From UBA3941 sp002385665 (GTDB lineage: Bacteria > Bacillota > Clostridia > Caldicoprobacterales > UBA3941): 64,000 nucleotides of DNA. Positions 53,966-62,266 of this stretch are shown in pieces; within the stretch, counting starts at the first letter, position 1; the number at the start of each line of letters is the position of its first letter. The DNA lies in the NCBI GenBank assembly GCA_050949255.1, contig JBMNFJ010000016.1:682001-746000 (forward strand). The letters are read 5' to 3'. Made by a program: the position numbers and the translations under genes. The notes under the pieces are model-generated. The model saw only the letters and a program-made list of their open reading frames with translations, did not search any database and was not told the origin of the DNA.

Positions 53966-53995
53966 TTGAAGGCCAGATTCTGGATATGATATAAT
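53966..53995 (+). promoter_or_regulatory. Sigma-A promoter of comFB-aroK
   Basis: TTGAAG (53966-53971), 18-bp spacer, TATAAT (53990-53995), about 80 bp before comFB. Confidence 0.55.
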
Positions 53996-54077
53996 AAATA
54001 CAAACAAGGTGATATGTCCTTAGCGGAATTCTCTCCCGAATAGGAGCTTTAAGCGATATGTAAGGGGTGATCTTATC

Positions 54078-54377
54078 ATGGGTCAAGGTAAAAAAGAACA
54101 AATATTTCTAAAAAACTATGTAGAGGAGCTTGTATCCAACACTTTAGACAAATTGTCAAAGGAGGGCGATTTCTGCACCTGTCCCAGGTGTCGTTTGGAC
54201 ATTATGGCATATGCTCTTAATCACATTCCACCAAAATATGCGGTTACCCAGCTAGGAGAAGTCTATACAAAAATATCCTACCTAGAGCAGCAATTGGAGG
54301 TAGATGTAACCATAGCCCTTGTGGAAGCAATTAAAATCGTTAGTAAAAATCCGAGGCATGATAACAGTGGTTTCTAA
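54078..54377 (+). CDS. comFB: ComFB family late competence protein
   Basis: The 99-residue protein contains the ComFB signature NYVEELV...CTCPRCRLDIMAYALNHIPPKYAV (about residues 13-58), including a three-cysteine zinc-type motif. ComFB is encoded in the comF operon of B. subtilis, and cyanobacterial homologues have been reported to bind c-di-GMP and to control competence and T4P functions. Its place directly after the pilus locus fits such a role. AAGGGGTGAT precedes the ATG. It overlaps aroK by 20 bp. Confidence 0.88.
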   Translation: MGQGKKEQIFLKNYVEELVSNTLDKLSKEGDFCTCPRCRLDIMAYALNHIPPKYAVTQLGEVYTKISYLEQQLEVDVTIALVEAIKIVSKNPRHDNSGF

Positions 54378-54897
54378 TACGACTAATATTGTCCTGGTTG
54401 GGTTTATGGGTGCCGGTAAATCAACTATTGGGAAAGCCCTAGCTAAGAGGTTATCCATGGATTTCTGGGATTCCGACAGCAGGATAGAAGAAGTTGCCGG
54501 AACCTCTATTCCGGATATTTTTAGGACCCATGGTGAAAAATATTTTCGAAGACTGGAGTATAGGGTATTATGCGATTTAATTAATCTACAGGGTGTTGTA
54601 ATATCCACAGGAGGTGGAGCTGTTACCAACGGAACACTCCTGGATAATTTGCTATCCAAGGGTTTGGTAATTCATCTGGAAGCATCGAAAGAGACGATTT
54701 TACAACGGCTAAAGGGTACAAACAACAGGCCAATGCTAGACCATGGCGATCTAGAAGTTCGTATTGATGAGCTTTATAGGGCCAGGTATCCTGAATATTC
54801 AAAAGCCCATTATACTGTTAAGACAGACGGCAAGGAAGTGGAATCGATTGTGGAGGAGATCGTAGCTTTAATAGATGACAGAATAGGGCTAAAGTAA
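54358..54897 (+). CDS. aroK: Shikimate kinase
   Basis: The P-loop GFMGAGKSTIGKALA (near residue 15), the DSDSRIEE substrate motif, ISTGGGAV and RPML lid identify shikimate kinase of the aromatic amino-acid pathway. The 180-residue form from ATG 54358 starts inside the end of comFB, behind GAGG. A longer frame from 54319 is less likely. With aroQ downstream it forms a small aro pair inserted between pilus and efp genes. Confidence 0.93.
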   Translation: MITVVSNTTNIVLVGFMGAGKSTIGKALAKRLSMDFWDSDSRIEEVAGTSIPDIFRTHGEKYFRRLEYRVLCDLINLQGVVISTGGGAVTNGTLLDNLLSKGLVIHLEASKETILQRLKGTNNRPMLDHGDLEVRIDELYRARYPEYSKAHYTVKTDGKEVESIVEEIVALIDDRIGLK

Positions 54898-54904
54898 CAA
54901 AATT

Positions 54905-54933
54905 TTGGCTATTAAATAAAGCTATTTTATGAT
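54905..54933 (+). promoter_or_regulatory. Sigma-A promoter of aroQ
   Basis: TTGGCT (54905-54910), exact 17-bp spacer, TATGAT (54928-54933), about 40 bp before the aroQ start. Confidence 0.5.
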
Positions 54934-54972
54934 AATATGTATAGGAAATCGTTATGGGGGGCATTTGATTTT

Positions 54973-55419
54973 ATGAGAATTCTTATACTAAACGGTCCTA
55001 ATTTGAACCTTTTAGGTACCAGAGAACCCTCTATCTACGGCCAGGAAAGCCTTGATAGCCTGATCAAGGAACTGGAAAAACATGCTCATGCTCTAGGTAT
55101 AGAATTGTGTCATTATCAATCCAACAGCGAGGGTTCTTTGATAGATCAAATCCATATGGCTATTGACAAGGTCAATGGTATTATCTTTAACCCTGGCGCC
55201 TTTAGCCATTACAGCTATGCTTTGCGAGATGCTATAGCAGCTGTAAATATACCGGTAATCGAAGTACATATTTCTAATATAAGCGCAAGAGAGGCTTTTC
55301 GCAACTTATCTGTTATAGCACCTGTATGCCTTGGGCAAATCAGCGGGCTTGGGTTACATGGTTATAGCTTAGCCTTGGATTTTTTAGTCAAATACCTGGC
55401 AGATCAGCCACATGCGTAA
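54973..55419 (+). CDS. aroQ: Type II 3-dehydroquinate dehydratase
   Basis: The N-terminal ILILNGPNLNLLGTREPSIYG with the catalytic Tyr, the QSNSEGSLID loop, FNPGAFSHYSYALRDA and VEVHISN are all typical of the small dodecameric type II enzyme (148 residues). It catalyses the third step of the shikimate pathway. ATG 54973 is preceded by a GGGGGG run at 54956-54961. A longer frame from 54937 lacks a ribosome site. Confidence 0.95.
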   Translation: MRILILNGPNLNLLGTREPSIYGQESLDSLIKELEKHAHALGIELCHYQSNSEGSLIDQIHMAIDKVNGIIFNPGAFSHYSYALRDAIAAVNIPVIEVHISNISAREAFRNLSVIAPVCLGQISGLGLHGYSLALDFLVKYLADQPHA

Positions 55420-55466
55420 AATTAAGATTATACTCTATATTTTATTATGGATAGGAGATGGGAACT

Positions 55467-56024
55467 ATGATTTCTGCAGGAGATTTTAGAAAAGGTATGA
55501 CCATTGATATCGATGGGCAGGTTTATACGGTTGTCGACTTTCAACATGTAAAGCCGGGCAAAGGGGCAGCCTTCGTTAGGACAAAGATAAAAAACGCCGT
55601 TACTGGTAGTGTTTTGGAAAGAACCTTTAGCCCTACTGAAAGGGTTCCAAGGGCTCATGTTGAAACCAAGGAGATGCAGTACTTATACAACGATGGGAAT
55701 CTGTACTATTTTATGGATACTGAAACATACGAGCAAATACCCTTAAATCGTGGACAGGTTGAAGATGCAATGACATTTATTAAGGAAAACATGAATGTAA
55801 CAATTAAATTTTTTAAAGGAGAAGCATTCTCGGTAGAACCACCTTTTTTTGTTGAGCTGGAAGTAACAGAAACCGAGCCAGGTTTTAAGGGAGATACGGC
55901 TACCGGAGGCAGCAAACCTGCCACACTTGAAACAGGAGCGACTGTAAACGTACCCTTGTTTATAAATGTGGGCGATGTAATTCGGGTAGATACCAGAACA
56001 GGGGAGTATATGGAAAGGGCTTGA
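55467..56024 (+). CDS. efp: Elongation factor P
   Basis: At 185 residues it matches EF-P exactly: ISAGDFRKGMTIDIDG at the start, VKPGKGAAFVRTKIKN with the tip lysine (near residue 32) and the C-terminal GDVIRVDTRTGEYMERA. EF-P rescues ribosomes stalled at polyproline. AGGAG at 55452-55456 favours ATG 55467 over ATG 55458. Confidence 0.97.
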   Translation: MISAGDFRKGMTIDIDGQVYTVVDFQHVKPGKGAAFVRTKIKNAVTGSVLERTFSPTERVPRAHVETKEMQYLYNDGNLYYFMDTETYEQIPLNRGQVEDAMTFIKENMNVTIKFFKGEAFSVEPPFFVELEVTETEPGFKGDTATGGSKPATLETGATVNVPLFINVGDVIRVDTRTGEYMERA

Positions 56025-56102
56025 GGGGAACCATAATGACAAGGTCGTAAGCCAACAATTATGGGCTTAAAACAAATTATGTATAGAATAAGAGGATGAA
56101 TT

Positions 56103-56498
56103 ATGGATTATTTGATTGAAAAGGTTGCCTATCTTAAGGGATTGATGGACGGCTTAGAAATCGATGACAGGACCAATGAGGGAAAAATTTTAGTAAATAT
56201 AGTTGATATTCTGCATGATATAGTGCATGAAATTGACGATTTGAATGCATCCAAAGATGAGCTGGACGAGTATATCCAAACCATCGATGAGGATCTATCA
56301 GATGTAGAGAATGAATTGTACGGCGACGATGATGACGATGAATATACCGACGATTCACACTATATTGAGGTTGAATGCCCTCATTGCCATGAAACGGTTT
56401 ATTTTGCCGATGATCTTTTTGATACGGACAATGAATTGTATTGCCCCAACTGTAACGAATCCATATATGATGAAGAATTATCGGATTTAGACGACTAA
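56103..56498 (+). CDS. CD1247-type acidic zinc-ribbon protein
   Basis: The 131-residue protein has a helical N-terminal domain (MDYLIEKVAYLKGLMDGLEI...) followed by a very acidic stretch (DDDDDEYTDD) and a four-cysteine zinc ribbon (CPHC...CPNC, about 91-117). The same domain order is found in Clostridia proteins annotated CD1247-like, usually located between efp and spoIIIAA as here. Function is unknown. A terminator follows. Confidence 0.85.
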   Translation: MDYLIEKVAYLKGLMDGLEIDDRTNEGKILVNIVDILHDIVHEIDDLNASKDELDEYIQTIDEDLSDVENELYGDDDDDEYTDDSHYIEVECPHCHETVYFADDLFDTDNELYCPNCNESIYDEELSDLDD

Positions 56499-56566
56499 TG
56501 GAAAAACTTCAAGTCTATATAACATATGAGTTATTGCCATGGCAATTGCAGCACAATGGTTATATC

Positions 56567-56591
56567 GACCGGTTATTACCGGTCTTTTTTT
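56567..56591 (+). terminator. Terminator before spoIIIAA
   Basis: GACCGGT (56567-56573) and ACCGGTC (56578-56584) with loop TATT, followed by seven T. It separates efp-CD1247 from the sporulation operon. Confidence 0.93.
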
Positions 56592-56663
56592 ATTGCAAAT
56601 AAGTATAAACTAGTTCCTATGGACATAGGTATAATATACAACTGGAAAAAAGGACGAGTTAAG

Positions 56664-57653
56664 ATGATACAAAAGATGGATTGTATGGAATATAATTTTC
56701 AACCTGTATTAGATGCTTTGCCGGATAATTTGAGAAAAATCATTATGTCCGTTTCTAAGGGCATATTAAGGGAATTAGAGGAAATCAGAGTACGACAAGG
56801 GCGTCCCCTCATGGTATATAGCCGTGGAAGGGACTATTTTCTATGTCCTGATGGGAACGTGACCCGCCATCCACAAAACTCTTATATAGTTACAGGGGAG
56901 GATACAAGGCGTATATTGGAACTAATTTCACACTATTCAATTTATGCCTTTGAAGAGGAACTCTGCAGTGGATATATAACACTTCAGGGCGGATATAGGG
57001 TAGGACTATCGGGCAAGATGACCAGTGGCAAGGACGGCATTACAAAATTTCAACATATAACATCCTTTAATTTTCGAATCGCCAGGGAAATCCGCAATGC
57101 TGCCAATAAAATTATTCCCTATGTTATTAAGGGGAGTAGGATATATCATACCTTGATCCTATCACCGCCTCAAATGGGTAAAACAACTTTGATACGTGAT
57201 TTGGCCAGACAGCTAAGCAATGGTTTCCCGGGGTTCTCAGGGGTTAAGGTGGGTATAGTCGATGAACGGTCAGAAATCGCTGGGTGTTATCAGGGAATAC
57301 CCCAAAACGATGTAGGCGTCCGGACGGATATATTGGATGGATGTCCAAAAGCTACAGGAATAATCATGCTAATCCGTTCCATGTCTCCGAATGTAATCAT
57401 AACCGACGAAATAGGAAAGCCCAAGGATGTCATGGCAATAGAGGATGCATTAAATGCAGGTATTACTATAATAACCACGGCCCATAGTCACGGGTTGGAA
57501 GATGCCCGAAGAAGACCTATTCTAAAATCTTTGCTGGAAAACAATGTTTTTCAAAGGATCATGGTATTGGGAAATAGTCTTGGCACAGGGACTTTGGAAA
57601 AGGTATATGACCTTATTGAGGGGAAGGAGTTACTGGACCGGCCTATAAGATAG
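56664..57653 (+). CDS. spoIIIAA: Stage III sporulation protein AA (ATPase)
   Basis: The 329-residue secretion-type ATPase energises the SpoIIIA-SpoIIQ channel between mother cell and forespore. Walker A SPPQMGKTTLIRD (near 168), Walker B NVIITDEIGK and the conserved IVDERSEIAG are intact. AGGACG at 56651-56656 selects ATG 56664; a longer frame from 56526 would include the upstream terminator. The transcript presumably uses sigma-E, but I see no convincing sigma-E promoter. Confidence 0.95.
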   Translation: MIQKMDCMEYNFQPVLDALPDNLRKIIMSVSKGILRELEEIRVRQGRPLMVYSRGRDYFLCPDGNVTRHPQNSYIVTGEDTRRILELISHYSIYAFEEELCSGYITLQGGYRVGLSGKMTSGKDGITKFQHITSFNFRIAREIRNAANKIIPYVIKGSRIYHTLILSPPQMGKTTLIRDLARQLSNGFPGFSGVKVGIVDERSEIAGCYQGIPQNDVGVRTDILDGCPKATGIIMLIRSMSPNVIITDEIGKPKDVMAIEDALNAGITIITTAHSHGLEDARRRPILKSLLENNVFQRIMVLGNSLGTGTLEKVYDLIEGKELLDRPIR

Positions 57654-57720
57654 AATGCAGTTCAGTTAGGAACTAATGAAATACATTAAGTCTTGCTATT
57701 TAAGGGGAGGAGAGAATAGT

Positions 57721-58242
57721 ATGTTAATTAAAATAATATCCAGCGTCTTAATTATCATTTGCTGTTCTCTATTAGGAATACATATGTCCTATCGCTATAC
57801 CCAAAGGATTAACAATATCAGAGAATTGCGCAATGTCTTATCTCATTTGGAAACTGAGATTGTAAATTATTCCACTCTGTTGGTCCATGCTATTAGGAAT
57901 TCCAGTAAATATGTCAAGGGGGATTGGAAACCGTTCTTCGATAATATAGTCGAAGCCTTGGAGAACAGGATGGAGTATTCACTAGCAGAGGTTTGGCAGG
58001 AATCCCTCAGAGCCCTGGAACACAATCCTAATGTCGACAAAGCCGAGTATGAAATAATGCAAAGATTTGGGCTCCAGCTGGGAAGTAGCGATAAAGTCAG
58101 TCAGGAAAAATATTTCCAACTTATCCAGGAACAATTAAAGGTAGAAGAAAACAGCGCACGGGAGGCACGCCTTAAGTATAGCCGGATGTACTATAACTTA
58201 GGTATATTGCTGGGTCTTGGCATAGCCATAATACTCTTTTAA
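57721..58242 (+). CDS. spoIIIAB: Stage III sporulation protein AB
   Basis: The 173-residue protein has N- and C-terminal membrane helices bracketing a helical cytosolic domain with ELRNVLSHLETEI and RFGLQLGSSDK, a GspF-like SpoIIIAB pattern. GGGGAGGAG just upstream selects ATG 57721. Confidence 0.93.
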   Translation: MLIKIISSVLIIICCSLLGIHMSYRYTQRINNIRELRNVLSHLETEIVNYSTLLVHAIRNSSKYVKGDWKPFFDNIVEALENRMEYSLAEVWQESLRALEHNPNVDKAEYEIMQRFGLQLGSSDKVSQEKYFQLIQEQLKVEENSAREARLKYSRMYYNLGILLGLGIAIILF

Positions 58243-58266
58243 TGTAAACGAATGGAGGAAGAGGAC

Positions 58267-58464
58267 GTGAACATTGATATTATCTTTAAGATAGCTGCTG
58301 TAGGTATATTGATAGCTGTATTGAATCAGGTCCTTCTAAGAGCTGGCCGGGAGGAGATGGCCATGTTGACAACACTGGCTGGTGTGGTAGTTGTACTGCT
58401 AATGGTAGTGAACCTAATTAATAATCTGTTCAACAGCATAAAAAGTATATTCCGTCTGTATTAA
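58267..58464 (+). CDS. spoIIIAC: Stage III sporulation protein AC
   Basis: A 65-residue protein with two membrane helices (KIAAVGILIAVLNQVL and TLAGVVVVLLMVVNLI), typical for SpoIIIAC. GGAGG at 58256-58260 with a 6-nt gap supports GTG 58267. Part of the feeding-tube complex. Confidence 0.92.
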   Translation: MNIDIIFKIAAVGILIAVLNQVLLRAGREEMAMLTTLAGVVVVLLMVVNLINNLFNSIKSIFRLY

Positions 58465-58488
58465 CAATACAGGAAGGGGGTTTGCTTT

Positions 58489-58875
58489 ATGGGTATAGTC
58501 CAAATTTTAGGTATTGGTATTATTGCTGCCATTTTTTCTATAATCATCAAACAAGAAAAACCTGAATTTGCTGTACTGGTTAGCATAGCGACTGGAATTA
58601 TAATATTTTTTGTGATTGCAGATAAAATACCATATGTTATCGATACATTTAATAATATTATAAGCAAAACCCAGGTGAACATGGTATTCATCTCAACATT
58701 AATTAAGATAATCGGCATCGCATACATAACAGAGTTCGGTTCCCAGATATGCAAGGATATGGGGGAAGGCAGTATAGCCTCAAAGATAGAGTTGGGGGGA
58801 AAAGTTATTATAATGGTTCTGGGCTTACCAATCCTAACAGCTCTTACTGAAACCATTCTAGGAATACTATCGTAA
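58489..58875 (+). CDS. spoIIIAD: Stage III sporulation protein AD
   Basis: The 128-residue membrane protein (about four helices, with PEFAVLVSIATGIIIFF and EFGSQICKDMGEGSIASKIE) matches SpoIIIAD. AGGAAGGGGG precedes the ATG. Confidence 0.93.
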   Translation: MGIVQILGIGIIAAIFSIIIKQEKPEFAVLVSIATGIIIFFVIADKIPYVIDTFNNIISKTQVNMVFISTLIKIIGIAYITEFGSQICKDMGEGSIASKIELGGKVIIMVLGLPILTALTETILGILS

Positions 58876-58889
58876 GGAGACTTATACCT

Positions 58890-60083
58890 ATGAAAAAATC
58901 CATGTTGATTGGGATGATATTAGTTGCTTTGTTGCTTCCCTTGAGGACGATACAGGCACAACCTGAATCCAACGGTGATCTGGTTAATGAAATCCGTAGA
59001 ATCGCTGAGGATCAATTGGATAATTTGAATATAGATAAATGGAATGAATATATAAAAGACATAGACAACTATCAGGATAGTCTGCTCGCCAACATGGATG
59101 CAAAGGAAATGATAGTTAAAATCCTGGGTGGGGACTTTGAATTTGATTGGAAAGACATATTCCAATCTATTGGCAGGACATTTTTTGCCGAAATATCCAA
59201 CAGCCTTTCTCTACTAATTAAAATCCTGGCTATTGCAATTATTGCAGGTGCATTAGGAAACTTTAAAACCAATTTTAGCGATTCGTCTGTAGGCGAACTG
59301 GCCTGGATTATTTCCTATATTATGATTATCATTCTGGTAATACAAAGTGTGACCATTGCTTTGGACACGGGAAAGAACGTAATAGATCATATGACATCCT
59401 TTATGCAACTAATATTTCCGGTACTCTTAGCCCTCTTGATAGGAATGGGGGGAATCGCATCTTCTAGCATTTTACAACCGGCTACAGTGATATTATCCAA
59501 TGTAACTAGCATATTTCTAAGAAATGTGATGATACCCCTGATTTTTTTATCCACTATTCTAATCTTGGTAAGCAATATAAACGAAAACATTAGCCTGGGA
59601 GGCTTAAGTAAACTGATTAAGAATATCTGTGGTTGGGCACTGGGTATTATATTTACTATTTTTGTCGGAGTTATCAGTATACAAGGTATTCTTGCAGCAT
59701 CTTTTGATGGTGTTTCAATACGAACAACTAAATATGCCATTGAAGCCTTTGTCCCAGTAGTTGGTAAAATGTTCTCGCAAACTGTTGATATGGTTATTGG
59801 GTGCTCACTGATACTAAAAAACGCTGTGGGTGTGGTCGGTTTAATAATTGCAGCGGCAATATGCTTATATCCTACCCTAAAAATCATATCCTTAATTGCT
59901 GTATACAAGCTATGCGGTGCCCTATTAGAGCCTATTAGTGATAAAAGGATCGTGACCTGTATGAATGAAATTGCTGGGGTGTTGAGCATGCTTTTCATCA
60001 CTGTAGCTGGCATTGCCATAATGTTTTTTATGACCATAGCATTATTAGTAGGGGTAGGTAATATAACTATTATGATGAGATAG
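58890..60083 (+). CDS. spoIIIAE: Stage III sporulation protein AE
   Basis: The 397-residue protein has a cleavable signal peptide (residues 1-23), an extracytoplasmic region with DWKDIFQSIGRTFFAEI and seven or so membrane helices. It matches SpoIIIAE, the large channel component. AAGGAG at 58874-58879 supports ATG 58890. Confidence 0.94.
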   Translation: MKKSMLIGMILVALLLPLRTIQAQPESNGDLVNEIRRIAEDQLDNLNIDKWNEYIKDIDNYQDSLLANMDAKEMIVKILGGDFEFDWKDIFQSIGRTFFAEISNSLSLLIKILAIAIIAGALGNFKTNFSDSSVGELAWIISYIMIIILVIQSVTIALDTGKNVIDHMTSFMQLIFPVLLALLIGMGGIASSSILQPATVILSNVTSIFLRNVMIPLIFLSTILILVSNINENISLGGLSKLIKNICGWALGIIFTIFVGVISIQGILAASFDGVSIRTTKYAIEAFVPVVGKMFSQTVDMVIGCSLILKNAVGVVGLIIAAAICLYPTLKIISLIAVYKLCGALLEPISDKRIVTCMNEIAGVLSMLFITVAGIAIMFFMTIALLVGVGNITIMMR

Positions 60084-60098
60084 TAGGTGTGAGGCGGG

Positions 60099-60704
60099 AT
60101 GAATCAATGGATTGCAAATATTCTAGGTGTGGTTGTATTGGGCATATTGATGGATATGATCATACCTACTGGAAATACAAAGGCCTATACTCGGTTTTTT
60201 ATAGGTTTAATAATGTTGCTGGTAATGCTTCAGCCTGTAATAAAGCTAATAGGGCAGTTTCCAAATTACAGCGACAGCTTGTGGTTAGCAAAAATAGCTC
60301 CGGAATTGGAAGCCATTGATACGACAACCTATGCCGTCGAATTGGACCAGGAAAAGCATTTGATGAGGATGTATAAGAGCCGGCTGGAAAGGGACGTATT
60401 AGACAGGGCCAGAGCATATATATCAGATGTTGATGTTACTGCTAATGTTAATTTGGTAAAATCCCAGGGCCCTGCCACATTTGAAATTGATTCTATTCAG
60501 GTATTCCTGGGCCCACCGGATCCATACAAGGTCCAGGAGGTGGAAATATCCATTGATTTGGACGACAGCAGTGAAAAGAAAAAGCAACTCCTGGATACCC
60601 AGGACGAATTAAAAGACTTTAGCCAGCTAAAAAAGCATCTTTCAGATACTTATGAAATTGAAGAATCAAGAATACATATAGTAAGCGGGAAAAAAAACCA
60701 ATGA
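60099..60704 (+). CDS. spoIIIAF: Stage III sporulation protein AF
   Basis: Two N-terminal membrane helices (ILGVVVLGILMDMIIP and FFIGLIMLLVMLQPVI) followed by a soluble ring-building-like domain of about 130 residues define SpoIIIAF (201 residues). GAGGCGGG precedes the ATG. Confidence 0.93.
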   Translation: MNQWIANILGVVVLGILMDMIIPTGNTKAYTRFFIGLIMLLVMLQPVIKLIGQFPNYSDSLWLAKIAPELEAIDTTTYAVELDQEKHLMRMYKSRLERDVLDRARAYISDVDVTANVNLVKSQGPATFEIDSIQVFLGPPDPYKVQEVEISIDLDDSSEKKKQLLDTQDELKDFSQLKKHLSDTYEIEESRIHIVSGKKNQ

Positions 60705-60719
60705 TTAGGGGGCTTAACA

Positions 60720-61319
60720 ATGGAAAAAAAAGGTGCATTGAAAGAATATATAGCCAAATTCAAGGAAATAAAGAAGACGGAATGGATATTAATAATTCTT
60801 GTACTTTCAATAATAATTAGTATTTATGCCTCTACCTTAAATAAATCTTCTGATACTAACCAGGACAACAGTCCCCCTGAGACACAATCAGGCCTACATT
60901 GGATAGAAAATGATGATAATTATGAAAGTCGTGAAGAGAAAAGGCTTAAGGAGATTCTATCGACGATTAAGGGGGCAGGCCGGGTGGAGGTTATGATAAC
61001 CTACGTATCCAGTAAGGAAATCGTTACAGCCATGAATACAGTTGAATCAACTACCACAACAGAAGAGGAAGACAACAACGGAGGTACTAGGCTTATTAAT
61101 CAAACGGATAGAAATGCACAACCGTCAACATTCAATGATGCGGAAGGATCCAAGCCAATTATCTTAAAGGAGGTGGAACCGGAGATCAGAGGAGTAATAA
61201 TTATTTCCGAAGGGGCCAACGATATAAGGGTAAAAATGGAACTGATGAAGGCAGTTCAGGTTGCTCTAGGGATCAAACCTAACCAGGTGGAAGTTTTCCC
61301 AATGAAGGAAAGTGATTAG
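60720..61319 (+). CDS. spoIIIAG: Stage III sporulation protein AG
   Basis: The 199-residue protein has one membrane helix (about 21-40) and an extracytoplasmic domain with EKRLKEILSTIKGAGRVEVM, the SpoIIIAG signature. This domain forms the large ring of the feeding tube. It overlaps no other gene, and TTAGGGGG provides the ribosome site. Confidence 0.95.
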   Translation: MEKKGALKEYIAKFKEIKKTEWILIILVLSIIISIYASTLNKSSDTNQDNSPPETQSGLHWIENDDNYESREEKRLKEILSTIKGAGRVEVMITYVSSKEIVTAMNTVESTTTTEEEDNNGGTRLINQTDRNAQPSTFNDAEGSKPIILKEVEPEIRGVIIISEGANDIRVKMELMKAVQVALGIKPNQVEVFPMKESD

Positions 61320-61332
61320 GGAGGATGATAGT

Positions 61333-61920
61333 GTGTTTATTTTAAAAAGAAAAAATTTAGTTTTGGGAATGCTTGTGGTTCTGCTAGTAATTACAGGTTA
61401 TCTAAACTTTAGATATAATCAAAATATGTTAAATGATAATGCCAATAGTGAACTGATGAACAACGAGGATAGAAAACCAGCAGTAACCATCAAAGATGTG
61501 GCAAATGAGGACAATGGGGTTAGTGGAGATAATGCAGGACAATCCGATGCCATAAGCACAACCAGCAGTATGGGATTTTTCGTAGAATATCGGTTTGATC
61601 GGGAGAATAAAAGAAAGGAAGAAATAGAGTACATAAGGGAGATTGTAGATAATCCTAACTCAGAAATCGAAATGAAAAATGAAGCCCAGACACAGCTGTT
61701 GGAAATAACGGATACTATGGAAAAGGAATTGACCATAGAAGGTTTGTTGAAAGCTAAGGGATTTAACGATTCTATAGTTATCTTCAACCAGGATTATGTC
61801 AGTGTTATAGTAGAAAAAGATGAATTAGCACCAGAAGAGGTAGCCCAAATTTTAGATATTGTGAAAAGGGAATCGGGTAAGACAGCAGAAAACATTAAGA
61901 TAATACCAACTAGTCAATAG
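61333..61920 (+). CDS. spoIIIAH: Stage III sporulation protein AH
   Basis: The 195-residue protein has a short basic N-terminus, a membrane helix (about 8-25), a low-complexity linker and a YscJ/FliF-like domain (FFVEYRFDRENKRKEEIEYI...) that binds forespore SpoIIQ. GGGAGGATGA just upstream selects GTG 61333. It ends the operon. Confidence 0.94.
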   Translation: MFILKRKNLVLGMLVVLLVITGYLNFRYNQNMLNDNANSELMNNEDRKPAVTIKDVANEDNGVSGDNAGQSDAISTTSSMGFFVEYRFDRENKRKEEIEYIREIVDNPNSEIEMKNEAQTQLLEITDTMEKELTIEGLLKAKGFNDSIVIFNQDYVSVIVEKDELAPEEVAQILDIVKRESGKTAENIKIIPTSQ

Positions 61921-62023
61921 AGAGTTGATGATGCCTAGCAATAATATTAATGGATAAAGTTATTAACAAGTAGTTACACGCGACATTGATATGGTAATAT
62001 ATGGTACGAACTATTAATTAAGC

Positions 62024-62052
62024 TTGACATAGTGTACAAAAAGATATAAAAT
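62024..62052 (+). promoter_or_regulatory. Sigma-A promoter of rny
   Basis: TTGACA (62024-62029), exact 17-bp spacer, TAAAAT (62047-62052). Confidence 0.75.
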
Positions 62053-62187
62053 TAACTTGTCATTGTAAGTTATGGGTAGTCACTTATTAATATAGTTAAT
62101 TATGTGCTATCCGGTATGAATAGCCGGGTATCTTTTCGTTATACTTGGCTAATTAAACAAAAGTTGATATGTAAAATAAGAACTTGG

Positions 62188-62233
62188 AAATCCACGTATC
62201 GTCTAGGCCGGGGGTGTAACTCGGCTTGGATTT
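62188..62233 (+). promoter_or_regulatory. Two-tier stem-loop in the rny 5' leader
   Basis: AAATCCA (62188-62194) pairs with TGGATTT (62227-62233). Inside it GGCCGGG (62206-62212) pairs with CTCGGCT (62220-62226), two of seven pairs being G-T, leaving an asymmetric 11-nt loop. It ends 16 bases before the GAGGAGG ribosome site and could control translation or be a cleavage site. Confidence 0.5.
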
Positions 62234-62266
62234 TATTAACAGAGAATGAGGAGGTGTCCCTAACCA

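Larger units (their letters stand above)
61921..62266. promoter_or_regulatory. Intergenic region and structured leader of rny
   Basis: These 346 bases hold no gene; a frame at 62104-62364 runs into rny in another frame and is rejected. A near-consensus promoter (62024-62052), a hairpin TATCCGG/CCGGGTA (62108-62130) before a T-rich stretch, and the two-tier stem at 62188-62233 make up a leader of about 200 nt. Confidence 0.6.

Noticed and set aside
56526..56663. Longer N-terminus for SpoIIIAA
   Set aside because: It would translate a perfect terminator hairpin; ATG 56664 has a proper ribosome site and the normal family length.
56592..56663. Sigma-E promoter of spoIIIAA
   Set aside because: Only weak partial matches (for example TATACAAC at 56635) without a credible -35; not enough to annotate.
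59387..60037. Minus-strand frame of 216 codons opposite spoIIIAE
   Set aside because: Shadow of a conserved sporulation gene.
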